A DNA stretch of 64,000 nucleotides. It comes from Chthoniobacteraceae bacterium. Its GTDB lineage: Bacteria; Verrucomicrobiota; Verrucomicrobiia; Chthoniobacterales; Chthoniobacteraceae. Under the pieces are notes generated by a model. The model did no database searches. It was not told the origin of the DNA and was given only the letters and a program-made list of their open reading frames with translations. The position numbers and the translations under genes are program-made. Each line of letters starts with the position of its first letter. The first letter of the stretch is position 1. Location: contig JAQGOL010000002.1 of the NCBI GenBank assembly GCA_028293625.1, positions 124,001 to 188,000 on the forward strand, given 5' to 3'. Shown here in pieces: positions 51,770 through 60,209 of this stretch.

Positions 51770-53074
51770 ATGAATATGCATCAACTATCCCGGCGCACTT
51801 TTTTGCGCGGCCTTGGCGTCACGATGGCGTTGCCGTGGCTTGAGTCGGTCAATGTCTGGGGCGATGAACCGCGAGGCAACGAAGTGGCCAGCGAGGCGCC
51901 TGTGCGGCTGGCGGTGCTCTTTTCCGGCAACGGTTTTCATAGCAAGGAATGGTGGGCCAAAGGCGAGGGGAAAAACATGGAGCTCGGCAAGGTGCTCGCC
52001 CCGCTGACCGATTTCCGGGAGAAGATGCTTTTTATTCGCGGCCTCTATAATGAGCAGGCGCTTAAGGGCAACATCCATAGCTCGCAGACCGGCAACCTGC
52101 TCTCCGGTGCGCCGCTTGCCTCGGGAGGTGAAATTTCCTCCGGCACGAGTATCGATCAGCTGCTGGCGCAACGGTATGGCAATTCCACCAAGGTGCCGAG
52201 CCTGGTGCTTGGATGCGAGAAATCGAATCCGTCGGTGCACAAGAACTACTCGATGCTCTATAGCTCGCATATTTCCTGGAGTTCTCCCACGACGCCGACG
52301 CCGCTTGAGCTTTACCCGGCGCTGGCATTTGACCGGCTCTTTAAGGATGAAGTGCAGCGCGGCGACAAGAGTGTGCTCGATGCCGTGCTCGGCGACGCCC
52401 AGGACTTGCGGCGCCGCATCAGCAGCTCGGACCAGCGTAAGCTTGATGAGTATCTCGACTCAGTGCGCGAGGTGGAGCAGCGGATTGAAAACGCCGGAAA
52501 AAAGGGCGAGCTGCAGGGATGGCGCCCGACTTTGGATAAACCTAACATTCCACGTCCGGCCGACGGGATTCCGCAGGATATCGGCGAGCATATGCGGCTG
52601 ATGGCGGACATCCTGGTGCTGGGATTCCAAACCGATGCCACGCGTATTACGACGCTCAAACTGAACAACGATCATTCCTCGCTCCGGTTCCCGAACCTGG
52701 GGGTCGACTACATGATCCATCATTTGCTTTCCCATTCGGACTCAACTGACTGGCTTAAGGTAAATCAGTTTTTCCTCGAACAAACCGCCTATATTGCCCG
52801 CAAAATGGAAGCTATCCAGGAAGGGCCGCGCACGTTGCTCGATAATTCGATGTTGCTCTACTGTTCCAGCATGATGAGCGGGAACCACAATGCCGATCAG
52901 CTTCCCGTCGTGGTGCTCGGCGGCGGTGGCGGCCGGATCAAAGGCGGGCGTGTGCTTGACTATACAGGCAAGCCCGAGCGCCAGATGTGCCGGCTTTACC
53001 TTTCGATGATGGACAAGATGAATGTCCGTCTTCCCAAGTTCGGCGATGCGACGACTGCCTTGGAGGAAGTCTGA
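51770..53074 (+). CDS. DUF1552 family protein with Tat signal
   Basis: 434 residues. The N-terminus LSRRTFLRGLGVTMALPWLE is a twin-arginine signal. The DUF1552 landmarks are RLAVLFSGNGFHSKEWW, HSSQTGNLLSGAP, SIDQLLAQRYG, DSVREVEQRIENAGKK and NSMLLYCSSMMSGNHNADQL. DUF1552 proteins are alkaline-phosphatase-fold relatives of DUF1501 and are almost always next to DUF1592 genes in PVC genomes, as here. Cofactor and substrate are unknown; folded export suggests a bound cofactor. Confidence 0.92.
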   Translation: MNMHQLSRRTFLRGLGVTMALPWLESVNVWGDEPRGNEVASEAPVRLAVLFSGNGFHSKEWWAKGEGKNMELGKVLAPLTDFREKMLFIRGLYNEQALKGNIHSSQTGNLLSGAPLASGGEISSGTSIDQLLAQRYGNSTKVPSLVLGCEKSNPSVHKNYSMLYSSHISWSSPTTPTPLELYPALAFDRLFKDEVQRGDKSVLDAVLGDAQDLRRRISSSDQRKLDEYLDSVREVEQRIENAGKKGELQGWRPTLDKPNIPRPADGIPQDIGEHMRLMADILVLGFQTDATRITTLKLNNDHSSLRFPNLGVDYMIHHLLSHSDSTDWLKVNQFFLEQTAYIARKMEAIQEGPRTLLDNSMLLYCSSMMSGNHNADQLPVVVLGGGGGRIKGGRVLDYTGKPERQMCRLYLSMMDKMNVRLPKFGDATTALEEV

Positions 53075-53080
53075 AGCAAG

Positions 53081-54403
53081 TTAGAACGCAAGCCGTTTTC
53101 GTCTGCGCTCCCGCCGGTTGGAATACCATGTCATCAGCGGGGTGACAGTAATGCCGTGCATGACAATTGAGATCGCAATGACGGTCAGGGTGATGGAAAT
53201 CAGATCAATGGCGAGATGCCCGGGGAGTCCACGATTTACGGCGAACATCAGATAGTAAAGCGAGCCGATCCCGCGGATGCCAAACCAGGCTGCCAGCCCG
53301 CGCTCATTGGCGCCGATTCGCGCGCCAGCCAAACCGGCCAGGACTGAGAACGGCCGGATGACCAGGAATAGCACGGCGATAAACCAGATCTCTTCGAATC
53401 GAAAATGCTGCGGCGCGATCAGGGCGCCAATGCAAAGCACCAGCCCCACCTCCGCAATCCGTTCGATTTGTTCGTTGAACCCAAGCACCGCCGCCGCCAT
53501 GTGGGCGGGCGCTGTCTCAGCGCCGGTGGCCAGTTCTTCGCGTTTGCCTTCGGTTTCCATCGCGACGATTTCTGCTGCCGGTTTTTCCCCGGTCTGGCTG
53601 TGCTCGACCCTGCGCAGGAAAAGGCCCGCGGCGAACACGGCGAGAAACCCGGAGGCATGGACAAAGAGCGCCGCGCCGTAGCAAAAGCCGATCAGTCCCA
53701 GCGCGAGGAATTCATCGCGTCCAAGGCCTTCGCGGTGCTTGCGTCGAAGGTAAAGAACAAGACGGCCGACCAGCGTGCCGCAAAGCGCGCCAATGCTGAT
53801 GCCGCCTGCAACGCTCCAGAGGAGATCAATCAGCCACCAGCGCCAGCCCCACGAGCCAATATCGTGCAGCCCGAGCAGCCCAAGTCCGAGCATGGCGAAT
53901 GGGAACGCGGTGCCGTCGTTGAGCCCGGCTTCGCCAGTGAGACTGAATCGGAGCCGGTCGCGATCATGGGGATCGGAAAGTTGCACATCGGAGGCGAGCA
54001 CCGGGTCGGTTGGAGCGAGGATTGCGCCAAGGAGGATTGCTGCGCCGAGCGGCAATCCGAGTCCGAAGACGCCTGTCAGCGCGACCAACCCCACCGTGAA
54101 TGTCATCGAGACAAACGCCAGGCGGACTGGAATCCGCCAGCGCCGATCCGCAAGAGGGACGCGGAGTTTGAGTCCGGTGGTAAAAAGGGAGACAAGGACA
54201 GCCAGCTCAGCAAGGCGTTCCAGCATGGCGGAACGGCCCTGGGCATCGAGGGAGAGAATTCCAAAACCAAGCGGTCCCAGCGCGGCCCCCGCGCAGAGAT
54301 AAATCATCGTTGCCGTGAGCGGAAGCCGTCTTACAAACGAGCCGACGACTGCCACGATAACGAGCAATGCGCCCACGCTGAAATAAACGGCTTCAAAATT
54401 CAC
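53081..54403 (-). CDS. CPA1-type cation/proton antiporter (NhaP-like)
   Basis: 440 residues with about 12-13 membrane helices. Ion-binding motifs are present: GAILAPTDPVLASDVQ (TDPV) and GEAGLNDGTAFPFAM (ND of the second crossing helix). GLAAWFGIRGIGSLYYLMFA near the C-terminus is also typical of NhaP/NHE antiporters. It exchanges Na+ or K+ for H+ for pH and ion homeostasis. Short C-terminal basic tail (SNRRERRRKRLAF). Convergent with the DUF1552 gene, 6 bp apart. Confidence 0.93.
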   Translation of the reverse strand: MNFEAVYFSVGALLVIVAVVGSFVRRLPLTATMIYLCAGAALGPLGFGILSLDAQGRSAMLERLAELAVLVSLFTTGLKLRVPLADRRWRIPVRLAFVSMTFTVGLVALTGVFGLGLPLGAAILLGAILAPTDPVLASDVQLSDPHDRDRLRFSLTGEAGLNDGTAFPFAMLGLGLLGLHDIGSWGWRWWLIDLLWSVAGGISIGALCGTLVGRLVLYLRRKHREGLGRDEFLALGLIGFCYGAALFVHASGFLAVFAAGLFLRRVEHSQTGEKPAAEIVAMETEGKREELATGAETAPAHMAAAVLGFNEQIERIAEVGLVLCIGALIAPQHFRFEEIWFIAVLFLVIRPFSVLAGLAGARIGANERGLAAWFGIRGIGSLYYLMFAVNRGLPGHLAIDLISITLTVIAISIVMHGITVTPLMTWYSNRRERRRKRLAF

Positions 54404-54518
54404 ACGCCTACTACGGATCTCGCAGTCGGGAGGTCTGGCCGCTTAGGAGCCAGCTGCTTCAGCGGGCGATTGACTGCCAATGGCACTCGGGCTAGCAGCG
54501 TGCTGTGCTAAAAAGGCT

Positions 54519-54956
54519 TTAGAGCGTCTCTTCCTCAGCGAATTTTATCGCGAGCGTAATGTCCGCTTTCAGTACCCGTGAGACAGGACAGTTCGCCTTG
54601 GCGTCATTGGCAATTTCAGTAAACCGGGCTGCCTCGATGCCCGGCACCAAACCGCTCAGTTCAAGATGGATGGCTGTGATCGTCCAGTTGCCTTCCACTT
54701 GCTCCAGGGTAAGCGTCGCGGTTGTGGCGAGCTTCTCAGGCGTGAACCCAGCCCCGCCAAGCGCCGCGGAAAGCGCCATGGTAAAACAGCCCGCGTGAGC
54801 GGCGGCTATCAGTTCTTCGGGATTGGTACCGGCGCCGTTTTCAAACCGGGCGCTGAATGAATAGGGCGTCGAGTTTAAGGTGCCGCTTGGTGTCGAAAGC
54901 GTGCCATTGCCTTGTTTGAGATTGCCATTCCAGACGGCGGATGCAGTGCGTTTCAT
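54519..54956 (-). CDS. osmC: OsmC-family peroxiredoxin
   Basis: 145 residues from the ATG at 54954-54956 (MKRTASAVWNGNLKQGNGTL); an upstream ATG at 54980 is an alternative. Catalytic Cys residues lie in AAHAGCFTMALSAALG and DAKANCPVSRVLKADI. GTNPEELIAAA and the start KQGNGTLSTPSG are OsmC hallmarks. It reduces organic hydroperoxides using lipoylated or thiol donors. Length normal for the OsmC subfamily. Confidence 0.93.
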   Translation of the reverse strand: MKRTASAVWNGNLKQGNGTLSTPSGTLNSTPYSFSARFENGAGTNPEELIAAAHAGCFTMALSAALGGAGFTPEKLATTATLTLEQVEGNWTITAIHLELSGLVPGIEAARFTEIANDAKANCPVSRVLKADITLAIKFAEEETL

Positions 54957-55176
54957 AAAAAGAAGATCGGATTCAACCATTCACAAACTGGAGCATAATT
55001 GCAGATTATCGTTCACCGGCAGTAATCCCGTGCCGCGTGGTTTTGTCGATTTGTTTAATCCTCCGCGCGCAGTTTTAAGGCTCCCCCGAAATGGAAGCGC
55101 GGGCCGGGCTTGTGAAAGCCGCGGCCCGCGCGAGTTGCAAGGATATGAAGGCCGCGTCTCAGAAACGGCCGGACGC

Positions 55177-58100
55177 TCACTTGATGTCCAGGAACGTGAC
55201 GCCGTCGCACTGCGCCTTCAGGTAAGGCGAAGCAGGGTCCAGGCTCACGGTGAGCTGATGGGCGCCGGCGGAAATCGGCGCCTCGGAGCGACCGTTGGCC
55301 AGGGCAAGCGGTTTGCCATCGATCCACGCCGCTTTCACTCCGCTAAGAATAAGGGGCTGAATGGTGGCGGCGGCGGCGTTCAGACGGACCGTGGCGTAGG
55401 GTTTGCCGGGGAGATCCGCCTTGGGCAGCTGGCCGTTGACGAGCGTGGCGACGCTCACGGCTCCGTCCGGGAGAGCTGCACCCTCGGGAAGCGCGGCACT
55501 GAATGTCCAGATGCGGGCCACGTTGGCTTTGCTTGCGTCGAAGGGACCGGGCCGGCCAATCTGGCCCAGAAAGGCGAACAGGTTGCGTTTGTCCTGGGCT
55601 TCGAGTGCATCAGCAAGGCCTGCCGGCATGAGGCTGCCAATGTTTTCCTTTTTGAGGAGGTTACCTTTGAGCAACGCCATTTCCGTGTCCGGAGCGGGAC
55701 GAATAATGACCTCTGTGGCGGTTTCACGCGCCGGGATGCCAGTCAGAACGCTGCCGTCCTTGAGGGTGAACGCAAAGCCGTGGTACCCTTCCTTTACCTT
55801 GGCCGCCGGATTAAGCGTGCTCTCAATAATGTAGTCGAGCGGGGCGCTTGCGCCGATGCTGGAGAAGTCGGGGCCGAACTTGCCGCCCACCCCGCCGATT
55901 GCATGGCAGGCGGTGCAGCTGGCGCGCCGGTAGACCAGTTCGCCATCGGCCGCGTTGCCGCTTTCAGACACGGATTTGACCAATGCGGCAATCTCCGCGG
56001 CGAAGTTGCGCTCGGCCGGCTTCATGGCGATGACCGGTGTGAGCGCGTTAACGAGCGCCGTGCCGCTGCCACCCAGGCCGCGAGCGACTTTTAATGCGTC
56101 GGCATAAGCGGCGGCTGGCAGATCCTTTGGCAGGGCGCCTGCAAACTGCGCGGCAAATGGCGCGTTCTGGAAAAGCTCGCGCCAGAGCGCCTGGGCGGCC
56201 GCGCTGTCGGTGGTTTGTTCCAGGATGGAAGGGAGCGCCTTGAGGGCTGCGTCGCGTCCATGCACGGCGAGTGGGATGAGGGCCTCGCGGCGCACTTCAA
56301 TTGGCCGATCCGCTGCGACGAGTTTACCGAGGGCTTCAACCGTGGCGCCCCCTCCAATCGTGCGCATGGCAGCAAAGGCTTCCCCACGCAGGCCGGCATC
56401 CTTTGGGTTGGCGGCAAATTCAGCGAGTGCCGGCACGAGTTTGCCCTGCTGCCATTGACCCGCAAGCCGGATGCCCGCAAGCAGCAACGCCCTATCGCTC
56501 GTCTGCAAAAGCGGCGCGATAGCTCCGAGATCTCCCTGCGGCCGAAGCCCGCGCACTTTGGCCGCTTCACCAAGCGCGGTGGCGGCGCGAATCCGGGCGG
56601 CAGGCTGCAGTTTGCCTTCCTCGATCAAAGCCTGAAAGAGCGTGCTGAGTTCCGCCTGACCGCCCGATTTTCCAATGAGCTCAATCCACGGTCCGCTGCC
56701 CGCCGCGTCGATGCCGCGGCCTGCAAAGAGCCGCTGCATGTAGGGGGCGGTGACCACGGGATCAGCGATGTTGGAGAGCGCGGTGAGCTGCGCTTCACGG
56801 CCGGTGATTTTTTCGGGATGCGCGGCGATTTCTTCAAGCCACGGCCGCGCGAGTTCATTGACTGAAGTCCAGGCGGCAAAGTTAAGGAAGCTGTCGGCGG
56901 GATCGGTCGCAAAGTGGCGCAGAACGAGGTCGGCGCTTTCAAAGGTGCGCACGCGTGCCAGGGCGCGGAATGCTTCCAGCCGCACACGCGGGGGGCGCTG
57001 GGCTTCAATCCATGGCGCGATGGCGCTCACGTCGGTGTTGCCACTGGTGCCGTAGGATTTACCGAGCTCGCGCAGCCCGACCTGCACGCTGGTGGCATCA
57101 GACTTCTGCGGATCGACCATCGCCAAAAGATGCGCGGTGCCGGCAGTGCGCCCACTCAGCAGCCAGGCAGCGTGACGGCGCGTCACCTCATCCTTTGCCC
57201 AAACCGCAAGCGCCTTCTGCAAATCCGCCACGGGCAGCTTGGCCAGTTCGCGGCGGGCCTGTTCAAATTCCCAGCGGTTGGCCGAAAGCAGCCCGGCCAG
57301 CAATGCCTCCACCGGTTTGCCGGCGATCGGTTCCCAGGCGAGCGGCTTGCTGCCCGCCGGAGCGATGCGCCAGATGCGGCCGTGTTCTTTGTCGCGGCGC
57401 GGATCGCGGAAATCGACCTCGCCATGATTGATGATGGGGTTGGTCCAATCGGCCACATACAACGCGCCGTCGGGCCCCATCTTGAGAGCGATGGGACGGA
57501 AGGCGGCGTCGCTGGTGCGCACCACATCGGGAAGCACCTGGGTGACGTAGCCGGATTGTTTGCCCGCCTCGGCCACGGCAAGATCGTTGAAACCAAAACG
57601 CACGATGCGGTGGGCGCGGAAATCATTGGTAATGGCGTTGCCCTGCCATTCGGCCCCAAAGAGCGGGCTGTTGACGATCTCAAGTCCGCAGAACTTCGGG
57701 TAGGAGCCGGGGCTGATGCTCGAGATGGTGCGGCGGGCGCCCTCGGATGGCGGCAACACGGCGCCGGGGAATCCCCAGCTGATGCCGTTGCCATCGGCCC
57801 CGGAGGTCAGGAAAGTCTGGCCGGCGGCGTCCTCCTGCTGGCCCCACGCATTGACGAGGCCCTTGGAGTGAACTTCGAGGCGCTCAGTATTGGGATCGTA
57901 TGCAAAAGCAACGCCGGAGTTGGCGCGCACCAGTCCCCACGGTGTCTCAATGTGGGAATGAATGTAGATGGTCTGATGGAAGTAAAGCCGGCCATCGATT
58001 CCCCAGTGCAGCGTGTGAATGATGTGGTGGGTATCCTCAGTGCCAAAACCGCTGAGCACGATGCGGCGCTCGGCCAGCAGCCCGTCGGCGCCCGGCTTGG

Positions 58101-59505
58101 TCAGATGAAGCAGCTCAGTGCTGGCACTCACAAAACAGCCGCCGAAGTTATCGGGCGCCACGCCAGCAGGAATGAGCAGTTTGTCAGCGATGATGCGCGA
58201 AACATCGGCCACCCCGTCATGATTGGTGTCTTCAAGAAGCACGATCCGGTCGTTGCCAGTGGAGGGGCCGAATTTGGCGGAGTTGCCCTCCATTTTCGCA
58301 GCGAGATCGTCCGGGTTGACCTGCGGATAGGTGTTGGAGGTGGCGATCCAGAGGCGGCCCAAAGTGTCCCAGTTCATGTGGACCGGTTTTTCGAGCAGCG
58401 GGTTTTCGGCAAAAAGCGTCATCGCCAGGCCATTATCGAGAGTGAACTCGGGCCGGGGCAGCGACGGCAGAATGGGCAGCGTCGTGACGCTTGGCGGCTC
58501 GGGGGCGAGCGCCGCGGGTTTGCCCGCCGACAGGTTGATGACGTCCGCCTCGGCTTTGTCCACGAGCGGATCAAACTTTGGAATCTCCACGGCATTGCGG
58601 CCCTGTTCACCTTTTCGAAAACCGAAGATGTAGGTGTAATTGGCGGGGCGGCTGCGGTGGAAAAAGAGCGAGTTCTTTCGAAGGATGGCCTCGCGAAGAG
58701 TGCGCTGTGAGGGCGTTTCGGCGTCCCATGTGGCGGCATCGGCCTTCCAGCCCAGTTGCGTAGCAAAACTCTCGGCCAGCGCCTGGAAACCGCGCGATGT
58801 GAGATGGATGCCGTTGTCGGTCCCTTCGGCAAGGTTCACCCCCGCCGCCTTCTGCCATTCGCCGCGGATAAACGGGGCCTTCTTTTCGGCCGCGAGCTCC
58901 TCGATGACTTTTTCATACTCGGCGAGCACGGCATTATGCTCGGCGGGGTCGGGCAAACCGGGCCGGGTCGCGCGCAGATCCTCATGGCGAATCGGCCCCA
59001 CGAACGCAAAGCGGACTGCGCCGCCGGGACTCGCCTTGGTGATGAGCTCCATAAGGGCGAGCAGTTCACTGCGAAACTTCGCCGGACTATGATCCAATCC
59101 GTAGCGGGCCGGGTCGGGATTAAGCACCGGATCGTTCTTTCGATACGTCAGGTCATCAAGGCTGGCCGCCATGCCGTAGCCGAGGATGGCCACAGTCGGT
59201 TTGACCACGGCGAGCTGTTCCTTGAGCGATTGGGTCCCTTTTTCCACCGGATCAAAACTCGCCCGCGAGGCGCCAAGCGGACTGTCTCCACTGTAACCGA
59301 GGTTGCGAACCGCAAAGTTGCGCCCCGGGAACTCCCGCCGCATCCTCGCCTCCAGGTAACCGTAATTATTCTCCCGCTCGATCAATACATCTCCGATGAG
59401 GAGCACCCGGTCGCCCTCCATGATTTCAAGCCTCTTCTCGGCGGCTTGGATCGACATCGGCGTGATTAGGGCGATCAGGACGGTACAGGCTATAAGGATG
59501 CGCAT
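55177..59505 (-). CDS. PVC-type GDSL-like/dehydrogenase/HEAT/heme-binding CxxCH fusion protein
   Basis: 1,442 residues from the ATG at 59503-59505, which starts a signal peptide (MRILIACTVLIALITPMSIQ). Order: an SGNH-hydrolase-like domain at about 24-260 (IGDVLIERENNYGYLEARMR, RNLGYSGDSPLGASRASFDP) that lacks Ser at the usual GDSL position; a beta-propeller dehydrogenase region at about 340-720 (MNWDTLGRLWIATSNTYPQV, IVLLEDTNHDGVADVSRIIA, MGPDGALYVADWTNPII); HEAT-like repeats at about 750-1160; a cytochrome domain CTACHAIGGVGGKFGPDFSS near 1200; a C-terminal DUF1080/CBM-like part. Widespread in Planctomycetes and Verrucomicrobia; role unknown, perhaps periplasmic sugar oxidation. Confidence 0.88.
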   Translation of the reverse strand: MRILIACTVLIALITPMSIQAAEKRLEIMEGDRVLLIGDVLIERENNYGYLEARMRREFPGRNFAVRNLGYSGDSPLGASRASFDPVEKGTQSLKEQLAVVKPTVAILGYGMAASLDDLTYRKNDPVLNPDPARYGLDHSPAKFRSELLALMELITKASPGGAVRFAFVGPIRHEDLRATRPGLPDPAEHNAVLAEYEKVIEELAAEKKAPFIRGEWQKAAGVNLAEGTDNGIHLTSRGFQALAESFATQLGWKADAATWDAETPSQRTLREAILRKNSLFFHRSRPANYTYIFGFRKGEQGRNAVEIPKFDPLVDKAEADVINLSAGKPAALAPEPPSVTTLPILPSLPRPEFTLDNGLAMTLFAENPLLEKPVHMNWDTLGRLWIATSNTYPQVNPDDLAAKMEGNSAKFGPSTGNDRIVLLEDTNHDGVADVSRIIADKLLIPAGVAPDNFGGCFVSASTELLHLTKPGADGLLAERRIVLSGFGTEDTHHIIHTLHWGIDGRLYFHQTIYIHSHIETPWGLVRANSGVAFAYDPNTERLEVHSKGLVNAWGQQEDAAGQTFLTSGADGNGISWGFPGAVLPPSEGARRTISSISPGSYPKFCGLEIVNSPLFGAEWQGNAITNDFRAHRIVRFGFNDLAVAEAGKQSGYVTQVLPDVVRTSDAAFRPIALKMGPDGALYVADWTNPIINHGEVDFRDPRRDKEHGRIWRIAPAGSKPLAWEPIAGKPVEALLAGLLSANRWEFEQARRELAKLPVADLQKALAVWAKDEVTRRHAAWLLSGRTAGTAHLLAMVDPQKSDATSVQVGLRELGKSYGTSGNTDVSAIAPWIEAQRPPRVRLEAFRALARVRTFESADLVLRHFATDPADSFLNFAAWTSVNELARPWLEEIAAHPEKITGREAQLTALSNIADPVVTAPYMQRLFAGRGIDAAGSGPWIELIGKSGGQAELSTLFQALIEEGKLQPAARIRAATALGEAAKVRGLRPQGDLGAIAPLLQTSDRALLLAGIRLAGQWQQGKLVPALAEFAANPKDAGLRGEAFAAMRTIGGGATVEALGKLVAADRPIEVRREALIPLAVHGRDAALKALPSILEQTTDSAAAQALWRELFQNAPFAAQFAGALPKDLPAAAYADALKVARGLGGSGTALVNALTPVIAMKPAERNFAAEIAALVKSVSESGNAADGELVYRRASCTACHAIGGVGGKFGPDFSSIGASAPLDYIIESTLNPAAKVKEGYHGFAFTLKDGSVLTGIPARETATEVIIRPAPDTEMALLKGNLLKKENIGSLMPAGLADALEAQDKRNLFAFLGQIGRPGPFDASKANVARIWTFSAALPEGAALPDGAVSVATLVNGQLPKADLPGKPYATVRLNAAAATIQPLILSGVKAAWIDGKPLALANGRSEAPISAGAHQLTVSLDPASPYLKAQCDGVTFLDIK

Positions 59506-59702
59506 GGAAAAAAGGGGAGTGAAGGGAGGGACTGAGAGTGAAGAAGCACGGGCCGGGGACAAAGAAAAAAAACCGCATGCTTGGAGGTGGCAATCCTGCG
59601 GTTGCGAAACTTGCCTTGGCGAGCCGCTTTGAAGAGTGTTCTTCCCTGCGACCTGACAAGTGGCTCTCAAAGCGCAGGAAAATCAAAACAAACTAATTTC
59701 AC

Positions 59703-60158
59703 ATGACATCCTGGCAAACTGTCGCCGCTCGGATCGTGCCGGGCCATCAAGTCGCATCGGGACTGAACGGAGATCCGCGGTTTCCCGGCGGCACCCTGCG
59801 GATGCAGGCCCCATTTTTCCACGCCCTCGGCTTCGATCTCGGCGCCTATTATCGCGGAACGATTAATGTCAGCATCGCGCCGTGCGCCTATCGTGTAGTG
59901 AAGGCACCGATGACCTTTCGCAAGGTGAAGTGGCATCCCATCGAGCCTGCGGAGGATTTTTCCTTCTTCGATGTCCGGGTCATCGGGCCGGCCAGCCTGC
60001 CCATTGCGGGTTCGATCTACTATCCTCATCCCGACACGAAGCCGGAGCATTTCCAGCAGCCTGACGTGCTGGAGCTTCTGTTGCCTTACATTGAGGGAAT
60101 CTGCCCTGGCATGGAGCTAACCTTGGAAATCCCGAAGGACCAGATGGCTATTGCGTGA
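59703..60158 (+). CDS. RibK/DUF120-like small protein (CTP-dependent riboflavin kinase fold)
   Basis: 151 residues. The pattern VPGHQVASGLNGDPRFPGGT, APFFHALGFDLGAYYRGTIN and VSIAP resembles the cradle-loop barrel of archaeal CTP-dependent riboflavin kinase (G.V.SGLG...F...F...LGF.PYPGTLNV.L). The sequence continues with FRKVKWHPIEPAEDFSFFDV. In archaea RibK makes FMN from riboflavin and CTP; a bacterial relative with this activity would be unexpected, so this is a fold-level hypothesis. Divergent from the large gene at 59505 (197 bp between starts). Confidence 0.5.
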   Translation: MTSWQTVAARIVPGHQVASGLNGDPRFPGGTLRMQAPFFHALGFDLGAYYRGTINVSIAPCAYRVVKAPMTFRKVKWHPIEPAEDFSFFDVRVIGPASLPIAGSIYYPHPDTKPEHFQQPDVLELLLPYIEGICPGMELTLEIPKDQMAIA

Positions 60159-60209
60159 GCGATCACCTGTTCAAATCATCTGAACTTCCATACTCAAAAA
60201 ATACCTCCC

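Noticed and set aside
53405-54511. 368-codon plus-strand frame opposite the antiporter
   Set aside because: Antisense to membrane helices; extremely polar composition typical of mirror frames.
56914-58710. 598-codon plus-strand frame opposite the PVC dehydrogenase fusion
   Set aside because: Mirror frame of a conserved gene; His/Gly/Ala-rich and without domain motifs.
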